From: Rhodococcus sp. KBS0724
Lineage (GTDB): Bacteria; Actinomycetota; Actinomycetes; Mycobacteriales; Mycobacteriaceae
NCBI RefSeq assembly: GCF_005938745.2
Contig: NZ_VCBX02000001.1
Span: forward strand, 6,214,501 to 6,278,500
DNA: 64,000 bases
Direction of reading: 5' to 3'
Shown here: positions 59,834-64,000 of the stretch, piece after piece
Position numbering within the stretch: position 1 is the stretch's first letter
How the letters are laid out: every line of letters starts with the position of its first letter
The notes under the pieces: model-generated
Told to the model about the DNA's origin: nothing
Databases searched by the model: none
The model's input: only the letters and a program-made list of their open reading frames with translations
Translations under genes and position numbers: made by a program

Positions 59834-61037
59834 GCGGTGTTCGCGGCCAATCGAGAAGCCTGGCCCCGAGCACTGCGGCGTGCAGCGCAAAAGCGTCGCC
59901 GGGATCATTGACGTTCTGGCCGGTGAGCTCACGGATGCGATCCAGGCGGTAGGTCACCGCCCGCACCGACAGGTGCAGATCCCTGGCGGTCTTTGCCGTG
60001 TTCCCGCCCGCCGCGAAGTAGGCGAGCAGAGTATCGACCATCGGCTCCGCTCCCCCGCGCGCCTCGAGCAGAGGTGTGAGGAGAGTCTGGATCAGATCTG
60101 TGACGGCCGGCCTGTCGTTGACCAGAACCCGATAGACCAGCAGATCCCGCGCATCGATCACCCGCGAGTCCAACGACAACCGCTGTGCGAGATCGAGTGC
60201 GTCGAGCGCCTCGCGGTACGACGCCACCACACCGGCGGCCGTGGTGCGCGGCCGTCCGACCGCAATCTGCCAGGCCACGTCCATCGCGCGTCGTTGCAAT
60301 TGAACGCGTCCGGCGCCATCGGTCCCGGATTCGAGAGCCAACCGAATTCCACGAAGCACGTGGTCGATTGCCTCTCGATCCGGCGCCGCAAACACGATGA
60401 CCAGTTTGCCGCTCTTGCTGGCGACCAACGCGTCGGCGTCACCTTTGCTGCCGAGCACTGCACGTTCGACAGCTCTGAGAAGAGGATTGTCGTCGGTAAA
60501 CTCACGAGAAGCGGTCACGACGGCCACCGAATGCGGTCCGGACAAATGCAACCCGAAACTCGAAGCGCGAGCGAGCAATCCGACAACATCGGCGCCACCG
60601 GTCAACAAATCGTCCACGAACTCGCGTCGCGCGGATACTTGCGAACGCACGAGTGAGCGCTGCGCGAGCTGGAACCCCTCCGTCAGTTCCGCGACGGCGT
60701 CGTCGACGGCCCGGAGCATCACCTCGCCGGCTGCTACTACAGCGTTCGGATCCGATTGTGCTGCAATGACAGCGGGAAGTTCGCGCCACAGACGCCAGGC
60801 CGACGAAAGGTACAGGTCGAGCAACGCGCGTAAGGCAACACCCTGCTCGGCTGCTTCCTCGCCACGGCCACGGAATCGGTGAAGTTGCCTCCGCTGCAGC
60901 GGTTTACCGTCGCAGACAGCTGAGCTGATCACGTCGAGGAAATCGCCTAGAAGCTCGATCGGCAATCCACCGGCGTCGTCTGCCCCCGCTACTGCCACCC
61001 GACGAAGCACATCTGCGGGTACACCGGTTCCGTTCAC
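59826..61037 (-). CDS. PucR/CdaR-family transcriptional regulator
   Basis: A 403-residue regulator. The N-terminal half is a helical sensor (PLQRRQLHRFRGRGEEAAEQGVALRALLDLYLSSAWRLW region), the middle a GGDEF-like non-catalytic fold (SGPHSVAVVTASR, KLVIVFAA), and the C-terminus the PucR helix-turn-helix GGNTAKTARDLHLSVRAVTYRLDRIRELTG. It shares the family with the regulator at 41800-43122 but is not closely similar. It starts at GTG 61037 and lies 26 bases downstream of the CoA-transferase stop on the same strand, so it may be co-transcribed and control it. Confidence 0.82.
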   Translation of the reverse strand: MNGTGVPADVLRRVAVAGADDAGGLPIELLGDFLDVISSAVCDGKPLQRRQLHRFRGRGEEAAEQGVALRALLDLYLSSAWRLWRELPAVIAAQSDPNAVVAAGEVMLRAVDDAVAELTEGFQLAQRSLVRSQVSARREFVDDLLTGGADVVGLLARASSFGLHLSGPHSVAVVTASREFTDDNPLLRAVERAVLGSKGDADALVASKSGKLVIVFAAPDREAIDHVLRGIRLALESGTDGAGRVQLQRRAMDVAWQIAVGRPRTTAAGVVASYREALDALDLAQRLSLDSRVIDARDLLVYRVLVNDRPAVTDLIQTLLTPLLEARGGAEPMVDTLLAYFAAGGNTAKTARDLHLSVRAVTYRLDRIRELTGQNVNDPGDAFALHAAVLGARLLDWPRTPLS

Positions 61038-61063
61038 TCCCGCATTCTCTCACTGCGCGGGTG

Positions 61064-62617
61064 TCAGGACAGAAGCATCGAACCCGTATCCAGGTAGCGC
61101 TGATGGAACGAGAAGGCCTCGCCCAGGATGTGGGGAGTCTGACCGGCGCCCGGCTGCGCGTCGGCGCGGGCCACATAGTCATGCAGCAGCGGACGGAATT
61201 CGGGGTGCGCGCACTTGTCGATGATCAGACGGGCGCGACGTCGCGGCGAGAGGCCACGCAGATCCGCCAAGCCTTGCTCGGTGACAAGCACCTGGGTGTC
61301 GTGTTCGGTGTGATCGACGTGCGGCACCATCGGGACGATCGCAGAAATCGCACCACCTCGAGCCGTCGACGGACTCAGGAACATCGAGACGTAACCGTTG
61401 CGCGTGAAGTCGCCGGAACCGCCGATTCCATTCATGATTTTTGTACCCATGACGTGGGTCGAGTTCACGTTGCCATAAATATCGGCTTCGAGCATCCCGT
61501 TCATCGCGATGATGCCGAGGCGGCGGATCACCTCGGGATGGTTGCTGATCTCCTGCGGACGCAAGGTGATGCGGTGGCGGTAGAAATCGACGTTCGCCGT
61601 CAGTTCTTCGATGCCTTCTTCGGTGAGCGCCAAAGCAGTCGTCGACGCGTGTGCAACGGTTCCGTCCTTGATCAGGCGAAGCATGCCGTCCTGGATGACC
61701 TCGGAGTAGCAGGTCAGGCCCTTGTACGGTCCGCGATCCAGCCCACCGAGCACCGCGTTGGCAACGTTGCCGATGCCGGCTTGCAGTGGCAGCAGCGTGT
61801 CGGCAGGTATGCGGCCCGCACGCACCTCGAAGTCGAAGAATTCCAGAACGTGACCCGCAATGGCTTCGCTGACCGCATCGGGTGCTGCCAGCGGGCTTGC
61901 GCTGTCGCGGCAGTTGGTCTCGACGACGGCCACGACCTTGGCTGGATCGACCCGGAACGTCGTCTGACCGATGCGGTCCTCGACGCGAATGATTTCGAGC
62001 GGCTTTCGGTGGGGTGGCAGAGCGGTGCCGTAGTAGATGTCGTGCATGCCCTCCATGGCCTCGGGCACCCACGAATTGACCTCGAGGATGACCCTGTCGG
62101 CAACATCGAGCCAGGTCTTGTTGTTACCGACCGATGCGGCGGGAATCAACTCACCCGACTCGGTGATGCCGGCAACCTCGACCACCGCCACGTCGACCTT
62201 GCCGTAATAGCCCTCCCAGACCTGCTGGGCGACGTGCGAGAGGTGGATGTCGACGTAGTCCATCCGGCCGTCGTTGATCCGCTTACGGGCCGTCGCCTCT
62301 GACTGGTACGGCATGCGCAGCGCGATACCGTCGACCTCGGCGAGTAGGCGCTCGGTCTCGGTGGAGACCGAGGCGCCGGTCAGGAGGTTGATCGTGAAGT
62401 TCGACCCCTCCCCGCGAGTGTGGTGCATCCGCTCGACCAAAGCAGGAATGATGACCTTGGGTGTCCCGGCGTTGGCAAAACCGCTGATCGCGACGGTATC
62501 GCCGGGGTGAATGAACTTCACCGCATCGGTTGCGGACATCACTTTCGAAGCAAGAACTGTGCTGCGAATACGTCCGGAAGCCGTTTTGTGCCCGGGGTCA
62601 CCCACTGAGGAAGTCAC
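61064..62617 (-). CDS. Acetyl-CoA hydrolase/CoA-transferase
   Basis: A 517-residue class-I CoA-transferase-like enzyme that moves CoA between short acids, with acetate and succinate the usual pair, or hydrolyses acetyl-CoA. The CoA-binding GxG region ISGFANAGTPKVIIPAL is at about 44-60. Glu306 in the YSEVIQDGML motif is the likely catalytic glutamate that forms the glutamyl-CoA intermediate. The GDFTRNGY and GGISAIVPMVPHVDH-type C-terminal features fit the family. GTG 62617 is the start taken. It is followed by a PucR-type regulator. Confidence 0.87.
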   Translation of the reverse strand: MTSSVGDPGHKTASGRIRSTVLASKVMSATDAVKFIHPGDTVAISGFANAGTPKVIIPALVERMHHTRGEGSNFTINLLTGASVSTETERLLAEVDGIALRMPYQSEATARKRINDGRMDYVDIHLSHVAQQVWEGYYGKVDVAVVEVAGITESGELIPAASVGNNKTWLDVADRVILEVNSWVPEAMEGMHDIYYGTALPPHRKPLEIIRVEDRIGQTTFRVDPAKVVAVVETNCRDSASPLAAPDAVSEAIAGHVLEFFDFEVRAGRIPADTLLPLQAGIGNVANAVLGGLDRGPYKGLTCYSEVIQDGMLRLIKDGTVAHASTTALALTEEGIEELTANVDFYRHRITLRPQEISNHPEVIRRLGIIAMNGMLEADIYGNVNSTHVMGTKIMNGIGGSGDFTRNGYVSMFLSPSTARGGAISAIVPMVPHVDHTEHDTQVLVTEQGLADLRGLSPRRRARLIIDKCAHPEFRPLLHDYVARADAQPGAGQTPHILGEAFSFHQRYLDTGSMLLS

Positions 62618-62759
62618 GCCAACAGGATAAACACAGGCGGTCTCGGCAAAATATTCGGATTGTCGAGACAGATTCGATTGACCGTGATATGAGTGCGGTT
62701 AACGGTCGCCACGGTCCGTACCCTCAGGGCACCTGATTCGAGACCGAATGGAGCTTCTC

Positions 62760-63413
62760 GTGCGAACCACGCCGCCGACAGTCACTCTGCCCCTCGAACA
62801 ACTTGCCACGCGCGCGGCATCGCTGATCGTCGACGGCCGTCGATTCGTCCTCGGCATCACCGGTCCCCCGGGCGCCGGAAAATCAACGGCATCGCGGGCG
62901 ATTGCCCGGGCGCTGGGTTCACACTGCGCCGTGGTCGAGATGGACGGCTTTCATCTTGCCAATCGGGAACTCGACAGGCTGGGCCGACGTGATCGCAAAG
63001 GTGCGCCGGACACCTTCGACGCAGACGGTTATGCGGCACTCTTGCGTCGGCTGCGAACGCAGGACAACACGATCTACGCGCCGATCTTCGATCGCGGGAT
63101 CGATGAATCCATCGGCAGCGCGGCGCCCATCAATCCGGAGACTCTACTGATCGTCACGGAGGGCAACTATCTCCTTTTCGAGTCGGGAGCCTGGCCAGCT
63201 GTCCGCGCGTCACTCGACGCCGTCTGGTATCTCGACGTCCCGGAAGAAACTCGCACCGACAGATTGGTGACACGACACAACCGCTTCGGAAGAAGTTCCG
63301 AAGCGGCTGCGGCGTGGGTACACACGGTGGATCAACCGAATGCCGTTGCTATCGAGGCAGTTCGGGAACGGGCGGACCTGATTGTCAGGATCGATCCGTC
63401 AGAGAGCCCGTGA
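62760..63413 (+). CDS. Nucleoside/nucleotide kinase-family P-loop protein
   Basis: A 217-residue P-loop kinase of the uridine-kinase/phosphoribulokinase-like group (including the fructose-transport-linked kinases). Walker A is GPPGAGKST (35-43). The following VVEMDGFHLANRELD carries the Asp and His that bind substrate in this family, and later TEGNYLLFESGAW is the Walker-B-like strand with RTDRLVTRH as the lid. Substrate unknown. GTG 62760 with GGAG 6 bases before is the preferred start; ATG 62748 is an alternative. A perfect hairpin sequence lies near the 3' end of the coding region. Confidence 0.8.
   Translation: MRTTPPTVTLPLEQLATRAASLIVDGRRFVLGITGPPGAGKSTASRAIARALGSHCAVVEMDGFHLANRELDRLGRRDRKGAPDTFDADGYAALLRRLRTQDNTIYAPIFDRGIDESIGSAAPINPETLLIVTEGNYLLFESGAWPAVRASLDAVWYLDVPEETRTDRLVTRHNRFGRSSEAAAAWVHTVDQPNAVAIEAVRERADLIVRIDPSESP
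63281..63306. repeat. Perfect 11-bp hairpin inside the kinase gene
   Basis: CCGCTTCGGAA and its complement TTCCGAAGCGG are separated by GAAG, giving a perfect 11-bp stem with a four-base loop. It falls within the coding region, where it encodes part of the RFGRSSEAA segment, about 100 bases from the stop. A hairpin this regular inside a gene may slow translation or stabilise the message, or may be chance in a G+C-rich region. Confidence 0.7.
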
Positions 63414-63428
63414 TTCGAGTCTTCGGCC

Positions 63429-63563
63429 CTAGGATCCCCCTCCCGTGCCGAAGAACGCTGCAAGTCCGGCAGCACCGGCGATGCCGCCGAAGATCGCGGC
63501 AATTCCGCCGGCAACTGTGACAACGCTGTCGAGGATGTTGAGATCACTCTCGGACGAACCCAT
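63429..63563 (-). CDS. 44-residue acidic, glycine/alanine-rich hydrophobic peptide
   Basis: A short reading frame with an unusually good ribosome binding site (AAAGGGG, 6 bases before ATG). The peptide begins with an acidic head (MGSSESDLNILD), then a hydrophobic segment of about 27 residues rich in Gly, Ala, Ile and Phe (VVTVAGGIAAIFGG onward), and ends in GTGGGS. It has three acidic and no basic residues and no signal peptide. It may form one amphipathic or transmembrane helix. Corynebacterial PorA-type porins are also short, acidic and without a signal, but I see no clear homology. It is convergent with the kinase gene. Confidence 0.6.
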   Translation of the reverse strand: MGSSESDLNILDSVVTVAGGIAAIFGGIAGAAGLAAFFGTGGGS

Positions 63564-63619
63564 AGCAGTCCCCTTTCAAGGGTGTTTATTGTGGTTGAAA
63601 CTATTGTCCTGCAAGGTAT

Positions 63620-64000
63620 TTACAGGACATGCATGACGTGCTTGATCCTCGTGTACTCCGCGAGCGCGAACTCCGATAGATCCTTGCCGTAGCCCGATCT
63701 GCCGAAACCGCCGTGCGGCATTTCAGCAGTCAGCGCGCCGTGTGTGCCGACCCAGACACAACCGAAATCGAGTTCGGCGGTCATCCGCATGGCGGTGCCG
63801 TGATCGGATGTCCACACACTCGACGCAAGTGCATATTTTGTTCCGTTTGCAAGTTCGAGCGCCTCGGCCTCCGTAGTGAAGACCTGGACTGTCACCACGG
63901 GACCGAATACTTCTTCCTGCACCAACTCGTCGTCCTGCTGAACCCCCGAAATGATGGTCGGCGGATAGAACGAACCAGGTCCAGATGGTTTTTCCCCACC
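63620..64000 (-). CDS. Aldehyde dehydrogenase, C-terminal part (runs off the window)
   Basis: The last 127 codons of an aldehyde dehydrogenase whose start and catalytic cysteine lie beyond the right edge. Visible family features are FYPPTIISGVQQDDELVQEE, then VFGPVVTVQVF, the substrate-pocket region TKYALASSVWTSDHGTA, and the closing MPHGGFGRSGYGKDLSEFALAEYTRIKHVM. This arrangement is seen in betaine- and aminobutyraldehyde-type dehydrogenases. Function beyond an aldehyde dehydrogenase cannot be settled from the fragment. Confidence 0.87.
   Translation of the reverse strand, partial: GGEKPSGPGSFYPPTIISGVQQDDELVQEEVFGPVVTVQVFTTEAEALELANGTKYALASSVWTSDHGTAMRMTAELDFGCVWVGTHGALTAEMPHGGFGRSGYGKDLSEFALAEYTRIKHVMHVL

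Noticed and set aside
1..64000. CRISPR arrays, insertion sequences, prophage, tRNA or rRNA genes
   Set aside because: No regularly spaced repeats, transposase or integrase motifs, or RNA-gene structures were seen on either strand.

Overview
The window reads as chromosomal DNA of a mycolic-acid actinobacterium, most likely Rhodococcus (erythropolis/qingshengii-like). The support is high G+C with GTG and TTG starts, dense packing with many 4-nt ATGA/GTGA overlaps, actinobacterial NsrR-Hmp, LysG-LysE and ECF42-DGPF pairs, a ketosteroid-dehydrogenase-like flavoprotein, an aromatic alcohol/aldehyde dehydrogenase pair, and DUF3556, DUF5691 and DUF5682 proteins. The species is an inference. I see no rRNA, tRNA, CRISPR array, insertion sequence or prophage.

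Layout. 0.3-5.7 kb: a MarR regulator with a DHA2 drug exporter, a secreted DUF218 protein, and a two-gene export unit made of a Tat-exported protein of unknown function and a secretory-lipase homologue that lacks its nucleophile. 5.8-10.8 kb: a complete type-B succinate dehydrogenase (sdhCAB) facing a DASS-type dicarboxylate symporter. 10.9-18.8 kb: a VOC protein, an oxidoreductase/TetR pair, a SMI1-galT-galK operon, an amidohydrolase, a small monooxygenase-like protein and an RpiR regulator. 18.9-24.2 kb: nsrR-hmp nitric oxide defence, a CocE-like secreted hydrolase, a cupredoxin lipoprotein and a cation/proton antiporter. Two copies of a 51-bp palindromic repeat bracket nsrR-hmp and the hydrolase. 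24.3-29.0 kb: a c-di-GMP cluster of two tandem paralogous diguanylate cyclases and a GGDEF-EAL hybrid.

29.2-38.1 kb holds the most interesting locus. It is a tightly coupled minus-strand operon: SWIM zinc finger, DUF5691 (HEAT-like), MoxR AAA+ ATPase, DUF5682 and VWA/MIDAS protein, perhaps with an MFS exporter as the last gene. It resembles the uncharacterised yehLMPQ genes of E. coli. The DUF5682 protein carries paired GxxH motifs that suggest a TraB/TIKI/EreA-like hydrolase module. A plausible model is a chaperone machine in which the ATPase and VWA protein act with this putative hydrolase.

38.2-64.0 kb: an ECF42 sigma factor with its DGPF partner and a matching promoter; a SLC10-like symporter and LysR; a four-gene overlapping operon (acyl-CoA ligase, DUF3556 membrane protein, FAD oxidoreductase, PucR regulator); LysG/LysE; a KstD-like dehydrogenase; a ClC channel; type II NADH dehydrogenase; a LysR-ALDH-ADH set fitting benzyl alcohol oxidation; TerC; a PucR regulator; an acetyl-CoA hydrolase/CoA-transferase; a nucleoside-kinase-like protein; an unusual 44-residue hydrophobic peptide; and the C-terminal end of an aldehyde dehydrogenase that runs off the right edge.
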